DNA from: an uncultured Paracoccaceae bacterium
Lineage (GTDB): Bacteria; Pseudomonadota; Alphaproteobacteria; Rhodobacterales; Rhodobacteraceae
Length of the DNA stretch: 64,000 bases
Assembly (NCBI GenBank): GCA_947501555.1
Contig: CANMWG010000001.1
Span: 186,001 to 250,000, forward strand
Reading direction: 5' to 3'
How positions within the stretch are numbered: position 1 is the first letter of the stretch; each line of letters opens with the position of its first letter. Below are positions 26,450 to 36,852 of this stretch, piece by piece. The notes under the pieces were generated by a model that was not told where the DNA came from, made no database searches, and was given only the letters and a program-made list of their open reading frames with translations. Made by a program: the position numbers and the translations under genes.

Positions 26450-27864
26450 TGGATGGGAACCCTGTGATGAATGCAGCAACTAAACTGCCCCTTGATGTGG
26501 GCCCAATCCATTTTGTGGGCATTGGCGGCATTGGGATGTCGGGCATTGCAGAAGTGCTTTTGAATCACGGCTATACGGTGCAAGGCTCTGATCTGAAGGC
26601 GTCGAAAATTACCGATCGGCTGAAATCGCTCGGTGCTGTAATCTACGAAGGCCAACGCGCTGAGAACCTGGATGGGGCTGAGGTTGTCGTGATCTCCTCG
26701 GCCATCAAGCCGGGCAACCCCGAGCTGGACGAGGCCCGTGCGAAGGGCCTGCCTGTTGTCCGCCGGGCCGAGATGTTGGCCGAATTGATGCGTCTGAAAT
26801 CCAATGTCGCTGTCGCAGGCACCCACGGCAAGACCACCACCACCACCATGGTCGCCGCCCTTCTGGACGAGGGCGGCATTGATCCGACAGTGATCAATGG
26901 CGGGATCATCCATGCCTATGGCTCAAACGCCCGCATGGGGCAGGGCGAATGGATGGTCGTAGAAGCGGACGAAAGCGATGGAACGTTCAACCGTTTGCCC
27001 GCGACCATTGCTATTGTGACCAATATCGACCCCGAACATATGGAGCATTGGGGCACTGAAGAAGCCTTGCATAAAGGCTTTTATGACTTCGTGTCGAACA
27101 TCCCGTTCTATGGTTTGGCCGTGTGCTGTACCGATGATCCTGACGTGCAATCCTTGGTGGGCAAGATTACGGACAGGCGCGTCGTTACCTTCGGTTTTAA
27201 CGCCCAAGCGGATGTCCGGGCGACCAATGTAAGCTTTAGCGGCGGCAGTGCCTTTTTTGATGTCATCTTGCAGAACGAAGACATGATGATCGAAGGCTGC
27301 GAGTTGCCGATGCCGGGTGATCATAACGTATCAAACGCCCTGTCGGCGGTGGCTGTGGCCCGTCATCTAGGCATGAAGCGTGACGAAATTCGGGCTGCCC
27401 TGAAAGGCTTCGGCGGGGTAAACCGCCGCTTTACCCGCGTGGGTGAGGTGGGTGGTGTCACCATCATCGACGATTACGGCCACCACCCCGTGGAAATTGC
27501 CGCCGTGCTGAAAGCCGCGCGTCAAGCAACGAATGGCCGGGTGATTGCAGTGCACCAACCACACCGGTTTTCGCGCTTGTCGCATCACTTTGATGAGTTT
27601 TGCGCCTGTTTCAACGACGCCGATGTCGTTGGTATTTCCGAAGTTTTTGCTGCAGGTGAGGCGCCAATCGCAGGGGCTAGCCATGTAGACTTGGTGGCGG
27701 GTCTGATCCGCCACGGCCATCGCCATGCGCGCACCGTCGAATCTGAGGATGATCTGGAGCGGATCGTGCGTGAACAAGCGCGGCCGGGCGATATGGTCGT
27801 CTGTCTTGGGGCCGGGACGATCAGCGCCTGGGCCAATGGGCTGCCTGCCAGATTGGAAGAGTGA
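26446..27864 (+). CDS. murC: UDP-MurNAc:L-alanine ligase
   Basis: First Mur ligase. [19 protein letters not shown] (about 22-40) is the Rossmann loop, [18 protein letters not shown] (about 123-140) the ATP loop, EADESDGTF (about 173-181) and [19 protein letters not shown] (about 342-360) follow. Length 472 from the ATG that overlaps the murG stop; the ATG at 26467 (MNAATKLP) is an equally common family start, so the first seven residues are uncertain. Confidence 0.97.
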   Translation: MMDGNPVMNAATKLPLDVGPIHFVGIGGIGMSGIAEVLLNHGYTVQGSDLKASKITDRLKSLGAVIYEGQRAENLDGAEVVVISSAIKPGNPELDEARAKGLPVVRRAEMLAELMRLKSNVAVAGTHGKTTTTTMVAALLDEGGIDPTVINGGIIHAYGSNARMGQGEWMVVEADESDGTFNRLPATIAIVTNIDPEHMEHWGTEEALHKGFYDFVSNIPFYGLAVCCTDDPDVQSLVGKITDRRVVTFGFNAQADVRATNVSFSGGSAFFDVILQNEDMMIEGCELPMPGDHNVSNALSAVAVARHLGMKRDEIRAALKGFGGVNRRFTRVGEVGGVTIIDDYGHHPVEIAAVLKAARQATNGRVIAVHQPHRFSRLSHHFDEFCACFNDADVVGISEVFAAGEAPIAGASHVDLVAGLIRHGHRHARTVESEDDLERIVREQARPGDMVVCLGAGTISAWANGLPARLEE

Positions 27865-27928
27865 CTGTTCTTTCTGCCATAGACGGGTGGCCCTTAGTTT
27901 TCGGCGTTTCGCTGCTGGATGACCAACT

Positions 27929-28183
27929 ATGACAGTTTCTGTATTGCTGCTCTGCGGCTGGGTATGCCTCGCATTTGTGATGGCCGCAATCCCGTCAAAC
28001 GATAACCATTGGCGGCGGGCATATGTGCTGATGGTGCTGGGCGTGCCCTTGTTGATTTTTCTGGTCTGGGAAAACGGCCCGTTGATGGGGCTCATCGGGC
28101 TCGCCATCGGATGTTCTGTATTTCGTTGGCCGGTGCTGTATCTTTGGCAGTGGGTGCGCAAAAAGCTAAAGCGCGAGCCATGA
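27929..28183 (+). CDS. DUF2484 small membrane protein
   Basis: Protein of 84 residues with three hydrophobic segments (about 4-20, 31-46, 50-72). It matches the DUF2484 family, which in Rhodobacterales sits between murC and murB, so synteny supports the call. A role in envelope growth is only suggested by position. It ends with a basic tail (RKKLKREP) and overlaps the next gene by 4 bases. Confidence 0.8.
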   Translation: MTVSVLLLCGWVCLAFVMAAIPSNDNHWRRAYVLMVLGVPLLIFLVWENGPLMGLIGLAIGCSVFRWPVLYLWQWVRKKLKREP

Positions 28184-28470
28184 CGGGGCTGGTCATACTC
28201 GGCGGCATGGTATTTGCGGCCCTTGTGCCATTTGGGATCTTGGTCAAACTTGTGCGCGGCGGGCACGCGGGGTGGTCCATGACGCTGCTGTCAGTAATAG
28301 GCGCATTGCTGTTGGTGTTGCTGTATGCCACTGGCCGCCCCCTTGGAATCAATCCGGTTCTGGCGATGTCACTTGCGTTGCTGGTGGTACTACCGGCGGT
28401 GCTGGGGGGGGGGGCAGGCGCGGTGCTTGGGTGGCTTTTGCGTAAGAGGGATGATCAAAGTGTGAAATAG
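28180..28470 (+). CDS. Small hydrophobic protein, unknown, between DUF2484 and murB
   Basis: Protein of 96 residues with three predicted membrane helices (about 2-22, 31-50, 57-85) and a charged C-terminus LRKRDDQSVK. The ATG overlaps the DUF2484 stop (ATGA), which is the reason for choosing it over earlier starts in the same frame. No family recognised. A run of ten G at 28406-28415 could be prone to slippage. Confidence 0.65.
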   Translation: MTGLVILGGMVFAALVPFGILVKLVRGGHAGWSMTLLSVIGALLLVLLYATGRPLGINPVLAMSLALLVVLPAVLGGGAGAVLGWLLRKRDDQSVK

Positions 28471-28531
28471 GATTGAATGCCGTTCATGGATTTAATAGAG
28501 ATTGAACATCGTTCATATATGGAGACGAATC

Positions 28532-28822
28532 ATGCTTTTGGAAAACCTAGTCCTTTACGGGGTCCCTGCCGGTTCATTTGCCGCGACTGTCTTTTTGAGC
28601 TTCTATTTGGCAAAGTTGCGCAGCCTGATAGGGCTTTGCGCTTTGAATGTCCTTTGGATTGGCTTTACAGCGGCGATGTTATTTGGTCTTGACCAGGCCA
28701 ACAGCTGGGATGGCCTTGTGTTCATGGCGGCATTACTTGGTATTAGTGCGCCAGTCGGTGTTGGATCGATGATTGGGTGCACCTTTGGTTTGGTGAAAAG
28801 GAACGACACGATACATGCTTGA
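28532..28822 (+). CDS. Small hydrophobic protein, unknown, just before murB
   Basis: Protein of 96 residues with three membrane segments (about 7-26, 33-51, 59-85) and a short basic-polar tail. ATG 28532 has a good GGAG ribosome site. It overlaps murB by 8 bases, so it is probably cotranslated. No family recognised; it and the previous gene are alike in size and topology, but the sequences do not look alike. Confidence 0.65.
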   Translation: MLLENLVLYGVPAGSFAATVFLSFYLAKLRSLIGLCALNVLWIGFTAAMLFGLDQANSWDGLVFMAALLGISAPVGVGSMIGCTFGLVKRNDTIHA

Positions 28823-29738
28823 CTTACCACAGGTGCGCGGCACGTTGACCGCGCATCGCTCATTGGCCGATTTGACGTGGATGCGTGTTGGTGGACCGGC
28901 CGAGGTTCTTTTTCAGCCTGCAGATATCGCGGATCTGTCAGATTTCTTGGCAGCGCTGGATCCTGCCGTGCCGGTCTTCCCGATGGGTGTTGGCAGCAAT
29001 TTGATTGTGCGCGATGGTGGGATATCGGGCGTTGTTGTGCGCTTGGGGCGGGGGTTCAACGATATCACGATTGCCGATGATCAGGTGAACGTCGGAGCGG
29101 CGGCACTTGATGCGCATGTGGCACGAAAGGCTGCAGATGCGGGGCTAGATTTGACGTTCTTGCGCACGATCCCGGGAACGATTGGTGGGGCGGTCTGTAT
29201 GAACGCAGGGTGTTATGGCACCTATGTCGCCGATGTTTTAACATCGGCCACCGCTGTTTTGTGTGATGGAACGGTCACTGAACTTACCGCAGATGCGCTG
29301 CAGTTTGCTTATCGTCAAAGTAGCTTGCCTGCAGGGGCGATCATCGTTGCTGCGACATTCGTGCCGCCCAAAGAGGACAAGGATGCCTTGGTTCAGCGTA
29401 TGACAGATCAACTGGTCAAACGCGATGAAACCCAACCTACCAAGGATCGCACCGCCGGATCGACCTTTCGCAATCCTGCCGGGTTTTCCTCTACTGGCCG
29501 GGCGGATGATGTGCATGATCTGAAGGCGTGGAAGGTGATCGATAACGCCGGGATGCGTGGGGCCATACGTGGCGGGGCCGTCATGAATACCAAACATTCG
29601 AATTTCCTGACCAATGCGGGTGATGCCACGGCGGCTGATCTTGAGGATTTGGGCGAAGACGTGCGGAAAAAGGTTTACGCTAGCCAAGGGATCGCGCTAG
29701 AATGGGAAATTATGCGGGTCGGCACACGGTCGTCCTAA
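28815..29738 (+). CDS. murB: UDP-N-acetylenolpyruvoylglucosamine reductase
   Basis: FAD enzyme that reduces enolpyruvyl-UDP-GlcNAc to UDP-MurNAc. FAD-binding [14 protein letters not shown] (about 56-69) and [19 protein letters not shown] (about 117-135); catalytic-region GSTFRNPAG (about 216-224) and [19 protein letters not shown] (about 249-267). Length 307, type without the extra Tyr loop. The serine of GSTF is the proton donor in the family. Confidence 0.97.
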   Translation: MLDLPQVRGTLTAHRSLADLTWMRVGGPAEVLFQPADIADLSDFLAALDPAVPVFPMGVGSNLIVRDGGISGVVVRLGRGFNDITIADDQVNVGAAALDAHVARKAADAGLDLTFLRTIPGTIGGAVCMNAGCYGTYVADVLTSATAVLCDGTVTELTADALQFAYRQSSLPAGAIIVAATFVPPKEDKDALVQRMTDQLVKRDETQPTKDRTAGSTFRNPAGFSSTGRADDVHDLKAWKVIDNAGMRGAIRGGAVMNTKHSNFLTNAGDATAADLEDLGEDVRKKVYASQGIALEWEIMRVGTRSS

Positions 29739-29768
29739 ATAACCAAAAATAATCGGCCGAATGGCCAC

Positions 29769-29811
29769 GACCCAAGGCAAGGGTCAGATAAATGACGGAC
29801 CAAAAGGTCCG
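29769..29811 (+). promoter_or_regulatory. Two small hairpins in the murB-ddl gap
   Basis: GACCC/GGGTC (29769-29785, 7-base loop) and CGGACC/GGTCCG (29796-29811, AAAA loop) sit 19-61 bases before the ddl start. They could protect or expose the ddl ribosome site or process the long transcript. No T-tract follows, so termination is unlikely. Confidence 0.3.
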
Positions 29812-29829
29812 CGAAGAAGGCGGTAGGGT

Positions 29830-30744
29830 ATGTCGAGCAGGGCAAACCCGAAAGTTGTTGTCCTAATGGGCGGCCCATCGGCTGAACGGGAAGTCTCGCT
29901 CAGCACGGGTCGCGAATGTGCATCGGCTTTACGGGAAGCGGGATATAACGTGATTGAGGTCGATGCAGACCTCAACGTTGCTGCGCGCCTGCAAGAGATT
30001 GCACCTGATGTCGTTTTTAATGCTCTGCATGGTCGTTGGGGCGAAGATGGCGCTGTCCAGGGTATCCTGGAATGGCTCCGCATTCCTTATACGCACTCCG
30101 GTATTCTCGCCTCGGCCCTTGCTCTAAACAAGCTGCGGACCAAAGAGATTTACCGCAAAGCAGGCTTGCCCGTGATGCAAAGCGTGCTGGCGAGCGCGGA
30201 TGAAGTGCGCGCCGCCCATGTGATGGCGCCGCCTTACGTTGCCAAGCCATATAACGAGGGTTCCAGCGTCGGTATCTATATCGTGCACGAGAGCGCAAAC
30301 GGCCCGCCACAACTGTCTGCCGACATGCCACAGCAAGTGATGGTCGAAGCGTTCGCCCCCGGACGCGAATTGACGACAGCTGTTATGGGTGATCGGGCGC
30401 TGACAGTAACCGATATCATCACCGATGGCTGGTACGATTACGACGCCAAGTACAAACCTGGTCGGTCGCGTCATGCCTTGCCTGCCGATATTCCGGCCGA
30501 CGTTTTTGATGCTTGCATGGACTATGCATTGCGGGCGCATCGGGCCATTGGCTGTCGCGGTATGTCGCGCACCGACTTCCGGTGGGATGAGACGCGTGGC
30601 CTGGATGGCCTGATCCTACTTGAAACAAATACCCAGCCCGGCATGACCGCCACGTCACTTGCGCCTGAACAAGCGGCTCATGTGGGTATTGATTTTCCAA
30701 GACTGTGTAGCTGGCTCGTGGAGGATGCATCATGCGATCGTTGA
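29830..30744 (+). CDS. ddl: D-alanine:D-alanine ligase
   Basis: ATP-grasp ligase that makes the D-Ala-D-Ala dipeptide for MurF. VVLMGGPSAEREVSLSTGRE (about 10-29), HGRWGEDGAVQGILEWLRIPYTHSG (about 68-92) and the C-terminal ETNTQPGMTATSLAPEQA (about 274-291) are the family blocks. Length 304 is like DdlB. Overlaps ftsQ by 13 bases. Confidence 0.97.
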   Translation: MSSRANPKVVVLMGGPSAEREVSLSTGRECASALREAGYNVIEVDADLNVAARLQEIAPDVVFNALHGRWGEDGAVQGILEWLRIPYTHSGILASALALNKLRTKEIYRKAGLPVMQSVLASADEVRAAHVMAPPYVAKPYNEGSSVGIYIVHESANGPPQLSADMPQQVMVEAFAPGRELTTAVMGDRALTVTDIITDGWYDYDAKYKPGRSRHALPADIPADVFDACMDYALRAHRAIGCRGMSRTDFRWDETRGLDGLILLETNTQPGMTATSLAPEQAAHVGIDFPRLCSWLVEDASCDR

Positions 30745-31631
30745 TCCGCCGCCATACCCCGGACGCGGGCCCGCGTGATCCAGCCCCGTCCAAGCTGGGC
30801 TACCGCTTTCAGCGCTTGATGCTGACCCCGGGCTTTCGGGCGAGCGTCCGCATCGGCATGCCTATCCTGCTGATCGCTGCCATTGTCGGCTCTTGGTATT
30901 CCAAGGAAGAAAACCGCACTGCCTTTGCTGCCACAATCGCCGAAACCAAGCGCAGCTTTCAAGAACGTCCGCAATTTATGGTGCAGTCTTTGGCGGTTAC
31001 CGGGGCAGATGATGCCACCATGGCCCGCGTCGTGGAAATGTTGCCGTCTGACTATCCGGTGTCCTCATTTGATCTGGAGCTTGAGGCTATGCGCGCTGAG
31101 ATTGAGGCGCTTGACCCGGTGAAATCCGCAAGCGTCCGTGTCGGTGAGGCGGGCACCTTAGAGGTCGTGTTGACCGCCCGTGTGCCCGCTGCACTTTGGC
31201 GCGATGGGTCCACGCTCCGTTTGATCGATGGTGAGGGCGTGCCGTCGGGCAGCGTGTCATCACGCGCGAGCCGGTTGGATTTGCCGCTGATTGCGGGCGA
31301 TGGCGCTGAACAACATATTGAAGAGGCCTTGGCGCTTTATGCCGGTGCCGGCCCTTTGCGCGAACGTGTCCGGGGGCTGGTCCGCATGGGCGAACGGCGC
31401 TGGGATATCGTGCTGGACCGTGATCAACGCATTCTTTTACCGGGCGACGGGGCTGTTCCGGCGCTCGACCGCGTCATCGCATTGAATGACGCACAAGACA
31501 TGCTGAGCAGGGATGTCGTGGTTGTCGACATGCGCAACACCGAGCGGCCAACCCTGCGCATGAATGAAGAAGCGGCGGCAGCCATGCGCCGTGTCAGTGC
31601 AACAATTAATAATAATGAGGCGGGCAACTAA
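30732..31631 (+). CDS. ftsQ: Cell division protein FtsQ
   Basis: Bitopic divisome protein of 299 residues. A basic cytoplasmic tail (about 1-37) precedes one membrane helix (VRIGMPILLIAAIVGSW, about 38-55). A POTRA domain begins with QFMVQSLAVTGADDATMARVVEML (about 78-101) and the beta domain contains RVPAALWRDGSTLRLIDGEGV. Position between ddl and ftsA supports it. One-base overlap with ftsA. Confidence 0.95.
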   Translation: MRSLIRRHTPDAGPRDPAPSKLGYRFQRLMLTPGFRASVRIGMPILLIAAIVGSWYSKEENRTAFAATIAETKRSFQERPQFMVQSLAVTGADDATMARVVEMLPSDYPVSSFDLELEAMRAEIEALDPVKSASVRVGEAGTLEVVLTARVPAALWRDGSTLRLIDGEGVPSGSVSSRASRLDLPLIAGDGAEQHIEEALALYAGAGPLRERVRGLVRMGERRWDIVLDRDQRILLPGDGAVPALDRVIALNDAQDMLSRDVVVVDMRNTERPTLRMNEEAAAAMRRVSATINNNEAGN

Positions 31632-32965
31632 TGGGCGATCTTTACGACAGCCAAAGGGCGATGCGGCAAATGCGCAAGGCGGCCATGCAACGGGGTGTCG
31701 TCGCAATTTTGGATGTGGGTACATCAAAGATTGCTTGCCTCGTGTTGCGTTTTGATGGGCCAGAACAATTCCGCGGTGTGGATGGTGTGGGCTCGATGGC
31801 TGGCCAATCCCAGTTTCGGGTGATCGGTGCGGCGACCACCCGGTCGCGTGGCGTCCGTTTTGGTGAAGTCGATGCGATGCAGGAAACCGAACGCGCCATT
31901 CGTACGGTGGTGCAGGCCGCGCAAAAGATGGCAAATGTCCGTGTCGATCACGTTATTGCCTGTCTGTCCGGCGCCCGCCCACGGTCGTACGGTTTGGACG
32001 GCGTTCTTGATGTGGCTGGCGGCATGGTGACCGAGCAGGACATCAGTCAAGTAATGGCCTCTTGCGATGTGCCCGACTATGGGTCTGACCGCGAGGTTTT
32101 GCATGCTCAGCCTGTAAACTTCGCCTTGGATCATCGCTCGGGTCTGGCCGATCCGCGTGGTCAGGTTGGCAACAAGCTGACCACGGACATGCATATGCTG
32201 ACCGTCGATGCGACCGCGATCCAGAATCTGTTTTACTGCATCAAGCGCTGCGATCTGGAGTTGGCGGGCTTGGCATCTTCGGCTTATGTGTCGGGGATGT
32301 CGTCGCTTGTTGAGGACGAACAAGAACTGGGTGCCGCCTGCATCGATTTGGGCGGTGGTTCGACCGGTATTTCGGTCTTCATGAAAAAGCACATGATCTA
32401 TGCGGATTCGGTGCGCATGGGCGGAGAGCACGTCACTTCTGACATTTCAATGGGTTTGCAGGTGCCCGGGTCTATCGCGGAACGGATCAAGACCTTCTAC
32501 GGCGGTGTTGTCGCAACGGGTATGGACGATCGCGAGATGATCGAAATCGGTGGGGATACTGGCGATTGGGAGCATGACCGGCGCACGGTGAGCCGGGCAG
32601 AGCTGATCGGTATCATGCGTCCGCGTGTTGAAGAAATCCTTGAAGAGGTGCGCGCGCGACTGGATGCGGCGGGTTTTGAACATCTTCCAAGTCAGCAGAT
32701 TGTACTGACTGGTGGCGGCAGCCAAATCCCCGGACTTGATGGATTGGCGAGCAAGATCCTGGGCCAACAAGTGCGGCTTGGTCGCCCGCTGCGTGTGCAA
32801 GGTCTGCCACAGGCGGCGATCGGCCCCGCGTTCTCTAGTGCGGTTGGCCTGACGCTTTTTGCGGCGAATCCGCAGGATGAATGGTGGGATTTCGAAATTC
32901 CAGCCGACAGATACCCGGCGCGGTCCCTGAAGCGGGCCGTAAAATGGTTTAAAGACAACTGGTAG
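31631..32965 (+). CDS. ftsA: Cell division protein FtsA
   Basis: Actin-like ATPase that tethers FtsZ to the membrane. Phosphate-1 loop VAILDVGTSKIACLVLRF (about 24-41), SHS2-type 1C domain around residues 95-180, phosphate-2 CIDLGGGSTGISVF (about 237-250), adenosine motif VLTGGGSQIPGLDGLASKIL (about 357-376). The C-terminal end SLKRAVKWFKDNW is the amphipathic membrane-targeting helix. Length 444. Confidence 0.97.
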   Translation: MGDLYDSQRAMRQMRKAAMQRGVVAILDVGTSKIACLVLRFDGPEQFRGVDGVGSMAGQSQFRVIGAATTRSRGVRFGEVDAMQETERAIRTVVQAAQKMANVRVDHVIACLSGARPRSYGLDGVLDVAGGMVTEQDISQVMASCDVPDYGSDREVLHAQPVNFALDHRSGLADPRGQVGNKLTTDMHMLTVDATAIQNLFYCIKRCDLELAGLASSAYVSGMSSLVEDEQELGAACIDLGGGSTGISVFMKKHMIYADSVRMGGEHVTSDISMGLQVPGSIAERIKTFYGGVVATGMDDREMIEIGGDTGDWEHDRRTVSRAELIGIMRPRVEEILEEVRARLDAAGFEHLPSQQIVLTGGGSQIPGLDGLASKILGQQVRLGRPLRVQGLPQAAIGPAFSSAVGLTLFAANPQDEWWDFEIPADRYPARSLKRAVKWFKDNW

Positions 32966-33139
32966 TGCGCAACATCTTGCCCAACCTTCGATATCCACGC
33001 GGCCACGCAAGTTTTTTGTCCATATTTGGTGGCTTTTTTGTGTTTTTCCCGTGACCTTTCGGCATCACTTGGTTATTGTCGAACCTAATAAACAGCAGGC
33101 GCCCGCAGGCACGGGCTATAATAACAGGCGGATCGAGTT

Positions 33140-34714
33140 ATGACTTTGAACCTATCCCTTCCGGGGCATGAAGAACTGAAACCACGGATCACCGTATTCG
33201 GTGTGGGTGGCGCTGGCGGCAACGCGGTCAATAACATGATCGAACAGGCGCTTGATGGTACTGAATTTGTGGTTGCAAACACGGATGCGCAGGCGCTCCA
33301 GCAATCGCGCGCTGATGCAAAGATCCAAATGGGTCTGAAAGTCACCGAAGGTTTGGGCGCAGGTGCCCGTGCGACGGTGGGTGCAGCGGCCGCTGAAGAA
33401 AGCATCGAACAGATCGTCGATCATCTGGCAGGCGCGCATATGTGCTTTATCACCGCTGGCATGGGTGGGGGCACAGGGACAGGTGCCGCACCGATCATCG
33501 CACAGGCCGCCCGTGAATTGGGTGTGCTGACTGTTGGTGTCGTAACCAAGCCCTTCCAGTTCGAAGGCGCCAAGCGCATGAAACAAGCCGAAGAAGGTGT
33601 TGAAGCCCTTCAGAAAGTTGTGGATACGCTGATCATTATTCCAAACCAGAACCTGTTCCGGTTGGCCAATGAAAACACCACATTTACCGAAGCCTTCGCG
33701 CTGGCTGATGATGTGCTGTACCAAGGTGTGAAGGGCGTGACTGACCTGATGGTTCGTCCGGGCCTGATCAACCTCGACTTTGCCGATGTACGTGCCGTCA
33801 TGGACGAGATGGGCAAGGCGATGATGGGCACAGGTGAAGCTGAAGGCGATAATCGCGCGATCCAAGCTGCAGAAAAAGCTATCGCGAACCCACTGCTTGA
33901 TGAAATCTCGCTTGAAGGTGCCAAGGGCGTTCTAATCAACATCACCGGTGGTTACGACCTGACATTGTTTGAATTGGATGAAGCCGCCAATAAGATCCGT
34001 GAAAAGGTCGATGGCGAAGCGAACATCATCGTTGGCTCGACGCTTGATACGGGCATGGAAGGCAAGATGCGCGTTTCTGTTGTGGCCACGGGTATCGATG
34101 CGGTGTCCAGCCGTGCAGATGCGCCTTTGCCACGTCGGACGATGGCGGCCCCTTTGACGCCCTCTGTCGCGACAGAAACGCCGCAGCCTGAAATCGTTGC
34201 ACAAGAAGCGCAGCCCGCAGCCGATCCGCGCAGCTTGTTTGAAGACCTTGACGTGCCAGCTGCACAGCCTCGCGTGCAGGAACCTGCCGCGTTCCAGCCA
34301 CAGCCTGAGCCACCGGTCGCGCAGCCTGCAGTCGATGAACTGCCAGCACCTGCATATACGCCGCGGCCTGAGCCAACAATGACAGAGGCTGACGCCTTTG
34401 TGGCTCCGCGCGCGCCCGCACCTGGGACGCCTTCACCTGAGGCGTTGGCCCGTTTGCAAGCCGCTGTAAGCCGGGCCCCACGCCCTGTCGAGCAGCCGCA
34501 ACATGCCGCACCCGAAGTGGCGGAAGCAGACAAGCCACGGTTTGGCATAAACTCTCTGATCAATCGGATGACCGGTGCGCAGGCCGATGGTGCTGCGCCG
34601 CAGCAACCAGCGCGCGCGCAGCCACAAGTTACCGCATTGCATCAGGAGCCCGAGGCGGCAGAAGATCAAGAAAAGATCGAAATCCCTGCATTTCTGCGCC
34701 GTCAAGCAAACTGA
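33140..34714 (+). CDS. ftsZ: Cell division GTPase FtsZ
   Basis: Tubulin-like GTPase that forms the Z ring. [15 protein letters not shown] (about 21-35), the tubulin signature [10 protein letters not shown] (about 109-118) and [11 protein letters not shown] (about 210-220) are intact. After residue 320 there is a long Pro/Ala/Gln-rich intrinsically disordered linker of about 180 residues, then the conserved tail [11 protein letters not shown] that binds FtsA. Length 524 is typical for alphaproteobacteria. A 174-bp gap from ftsA leaves room for its own promoter; a strong terminator follows. Confidence 0.98.
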   Translation: MTLNLSLPGHEELKPRITVFGVGGAGGNAVNNMIEQALDGTEFVVANTDAQALQQSRADAKIQMGLKVTEGLGAGARATVGAAAAEESIEQIVDHLAGAHMCFITAGMGGGTGTGAAPIIAQAARELGVLTVGVVTKPFQFEGAKRMKQAEEGVEALQKVVDTLIIIPNQNLFRLANENTTFTEAFALADDVLYQGVKGVTDLMVRPGLINLDFADVRAVMDEMGKAMMGTGEAEGDNRAIQAAEKAIANPLLDEISLEGAKGVLINITGGYDLTLFELDEAANKIREKVDGEANIIVGSTLDTGMEGKMRVSVVATGIDAVSSRADAPLPRRTMAAPLTPSVATETPQPEIVAQEAQPAADPRSLFEDLDVPAAQPRVQEPAAFQPQPEPPVAQPAVDELPAPAYTPRPEPTMTEADAFVAPRAPAPGTPSPEALARLQAAVSRAPRPVEQPQHAAPEVAEADKPRFGINSLINRMTGAQADGAAPQQPARAQPQVTALHQEPEAAEDQEKIEIPAFLRRQAN

Positions 34715-34757
34715 TCTTGTAACGTTCTTGAAGTAAGACGTCAGGTAAGCGTTATTG

Positions 34758-34784
34758 AAAAGACCGCATTTATGCGGTCTTTTT
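34758..34784 (+). terminator. Intrinsic terminator of the dcw cluster
   Basis: AAAAGACCGCA (34758-34768) pairs with TGCGGTCTTTT (34773-34783) around a TTTA loop, and the right arm runs into a T stretch. It stands 44 bases after the ftsZ stop. Confidence 0.85.
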
Positions 34785-34935
34785 CATTTGAAAACAATGA
34801 CATACCGGGGTTGCCGTATTGCTGCCTTATTGTTGCCGGGTCATGTTTCAGACGGTTGTAAAGAGTGAGTTGAGGCTACGGGTGAGGGGCGTTACTTGCT
34901 GTTAGTTAGAACAGAAACGCAAAGGTACGCCCCTC

Positions 34936-35853
34936 GTGCAAACCACATTAAAGAGCTCAGTCGTCTTTGAAGGTACTGGATTGCATTCCGGTATGCCTGT
35001 GCGCGTGACTGTAAATGCTGCAGCCGCAGGGTCAGGTATTATATTTCGGCGGACAGATGTGGCGGGGCAGCCGGAACTGCCGGCCCGCTGGGACAACGTG
35101 ATCGTTTCACCTTTGAACACGCGGTTGACCAATGCGGACGGCGTCAGGGTTTCGACAATCGAGCACCTGATGGCAGCCTTGGCTGGATGCGGTGTGCACA
35201 ACGCGCGAATTGACATTGATGGGCCCGAGGTTCCAATTCTGGACGGCAGTGCCGCTGTTTTCGTGAAAGGTATCGTGCGGGCTGGGCTCGCCCGGCTTTC
35301 CGCGCCTTTACGTGCGATTGAGATTGTAAAAGAAGTGTCCGTCGTCGATGGTCCCGCCTTCGCAAAACTCTCACCTGCCACCACACTGCAGATCGATTTT
35401 GCGATTGATTTCGAAGACGCAGCGATTGGCCGTCAGCATAAGACATTGAACATGGCAAACGGGTCGTTTGTGCGCGAGTTATGCGACAGCCGGACGTTTT
35501 GCCGCGCGGCAGATGTTGATGCCATGCACGCAAATGGTCTGGCGCTGGGTGGAACCGTTGAGAATGCAGTTGTTGTGGATGGTGCTAAGGTTCTGACACC
35601 TGGCGGATTGCGGCACAGTGATGAAGCTGTGCGCCATAAGATGCTTGATGCGTTGGGCGATCTTTATACAGCCGGCGCTCCGATCCTGGGCCGCTACACC
35701 GGCACGCGCTCGGGACATGCCATGACCAATAAGCTGCTGCAGGCCTTGTTTGCAGACAAAACGGCTTGGCGCTGGGTGAATTGTGATGCAAAGACCGCCG
35801 CGCGTCTGCCTGGAGTTGGTGTAAGTTTGGCCGATCTAGACGCCGTGGCCTAA
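34936..35853 (+). CDS. lpxC: UDP-3-O-acyl-N-acetylglucosamine deacetylase
   Basis: Zinc deacetylase for the committed step of lipid A synthesis. FEGTGLHSG (about 11-19), EHLMAALAGCGVHNA with the first zinc His at 77, LDGSAAVFV (about 105-113) and HSDEAVRHKMLDALGDL with further ligands near 233-243. Length 305. The start is a GTG at 34936 following AAAGG; no ATG gives a better N-terminus. It follows the ftsZ terminator and so should have its own promoter in the 150-bp gap. Confidence 0.96.
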   Translation: MQTTLKSSVVFEGTGLHSGMPVRVTVNAAAAGSGIIFRRTDVAGQPELPARWDNVIVSPLNTRLTNADGVRVSTIEHLMAALAGCGVHNARIDIDGPEVPILDGSAAVFVKGIVRAGLARLSAPLRAIEIVKEVSVVDGPAFAKLSPATTLQIDFAIDFEDAAIGRQHKTLNMANGSFVRELCDSRTFCRAADVDAMHANGLALGGTVENAVVVDGAKVLTPGGLRHSDEAVRHKMLDALGDLYTAGAPILGRYTGTRSGHAMTNKLLQALFADKTAWRWVNCDAKTAARLPGVGVSLADLDAVA

Positions 35854-35855
35854 CG

Positions 35856-35872
35856 CAACTGTTAAACAGTTG
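35856..35872. repeat. Small dyad after lpxC
   Basis: CAACTG and CAGTTG are exact reverse complements around TTAAA, three bases after the lpxC stop. No T-tract follows; it may slow 3' exonucleases or be an operator for bamD. Confidence 0.3.
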
Positions 35873-35976
35873 ATCACGCATCGTTCAAAAGGCATTTTGC
35901 CCCCCATTTTTCTATGCTAGACCCGGTGCAATCGCGGGTGAACCGCTCGCATGCAGTTACAATGAGGACGACAATC

Positions 35977-36816
35977 GTGTCAGGCAGCAGTGATCGAAAT
36001 CGCCGGCGGTATGGCGCTGTCTTGGCTTTGGCGCTTTTGGCCGCGTGTAGTGGTAATCGTGAAGGCGAACCGCTGGACGAACTGAGCGCCCAACAGATTT
36101 ATGAGCGTGGTGAACGACAGGTGTCACAAGGCGACGCCGATGATGCAGCATTCACTTTCGGCGAAATTGAACGGCTCTATCCTTATTCGGAGTTCACCCA
36201 ACGCGCATTGATTATGCAGGCGTTCTCATATCACCGGGCCGAGGATTATCCGAACAGCCGTGCCGCTGCACAACGCTATCTTGATTTCTATCCAGCGGAA
36301 GAGGATGCCGCCTATGCGGCCTACTTGCTGGCTTTGTCTTACTATGACCAGATCGATGAAGTGGGCCGTGATCAGGGTTTGACATTTCAGGCTTTGCAAT
36401 CCTTGCGCCGGGTCATCGAGGTCTACCCTGAGAGTGAATACGCACGTGCTTCGGTCTTGAAGTTTGATTTGGCGTTTGACCATCTGGCCGCAAAAGAGAT
36501 GGAAATCGGGCGCTACTACCTGAAGCGCGGGCAGTATGCGGCGGCTGTGAACCGGTTCCGCACCGTTGTTGAGGATTTCCAGACAACAACACATACGGCA
36601 GAAGCGCTGCACCGTCTGGTCGAATCCTATCTCACCCTCGGGTTGTTGGCCGAGGCGCAGACTGCGGGTGCGATCCTTGGGCATAACTATCGCTCAACCG
36701 AGTGGTATGAAGCCAGCTTCATCCTTTTGACCGGCGAGGGTCTTAATCCAAACGCAACGGGCGACAACTGGCTTGCCTCGATCTACCGCCAGGTTCTGCG
36801 CGGTGAGTGGCTCTGA
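35977..36816 (+). CDS. bamD: Outer-membrane assembly lipoprotein BamD
   Basis: TPR lipoprotein of the BAM complex that inserts outer-membrane proteins. From the GTG at 35977 the signal peptide is RRRYGAVLALALLAAC, with the lipobox LAAC and lipidated Cys24. TPR repeats follow (IYERGERQVSQGDADDAAFTFGEIERLYPYSEFTQRALIMQAFSYH and onward), with the family block RYLDFYPAEEDAAYAAYLLALSYYDQ. The GTG has GAGGA eight bases upstream; the ATGs at 35962 and 35914 lack a ribosome site, but 35962 cannot be excluded. Length 279 residues. Confidence 0.93.
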   Translation: MSGSSDRNRRRYGAVLALALLAACSGNREGEPLDELSAQQIYERGERQVSQGDADDAAFTFGEIERLYPYSEFTQRALIMQAFSYHRAEDYPNSRAAAQRYLDFYPAEEDAAYAAYLLALSYYDQIDEVGRDQGLTFQALQSLRRVIEVYPESEYARASVLKFDLAFDHLAAKEMEIGRYYLKRGQYAAAVNRFRTVVEDFQTTTHTAEALHRLVESYLTLGLLAEAQTAGAILGHNYRSTEWYEASFILLTGEGLNPNATGDNWLASIYRQVLRGEWL

Positions 36817-36852
36817 GCATGGTGAGGCGTCCGATCACCAGCAGGACCTGAC

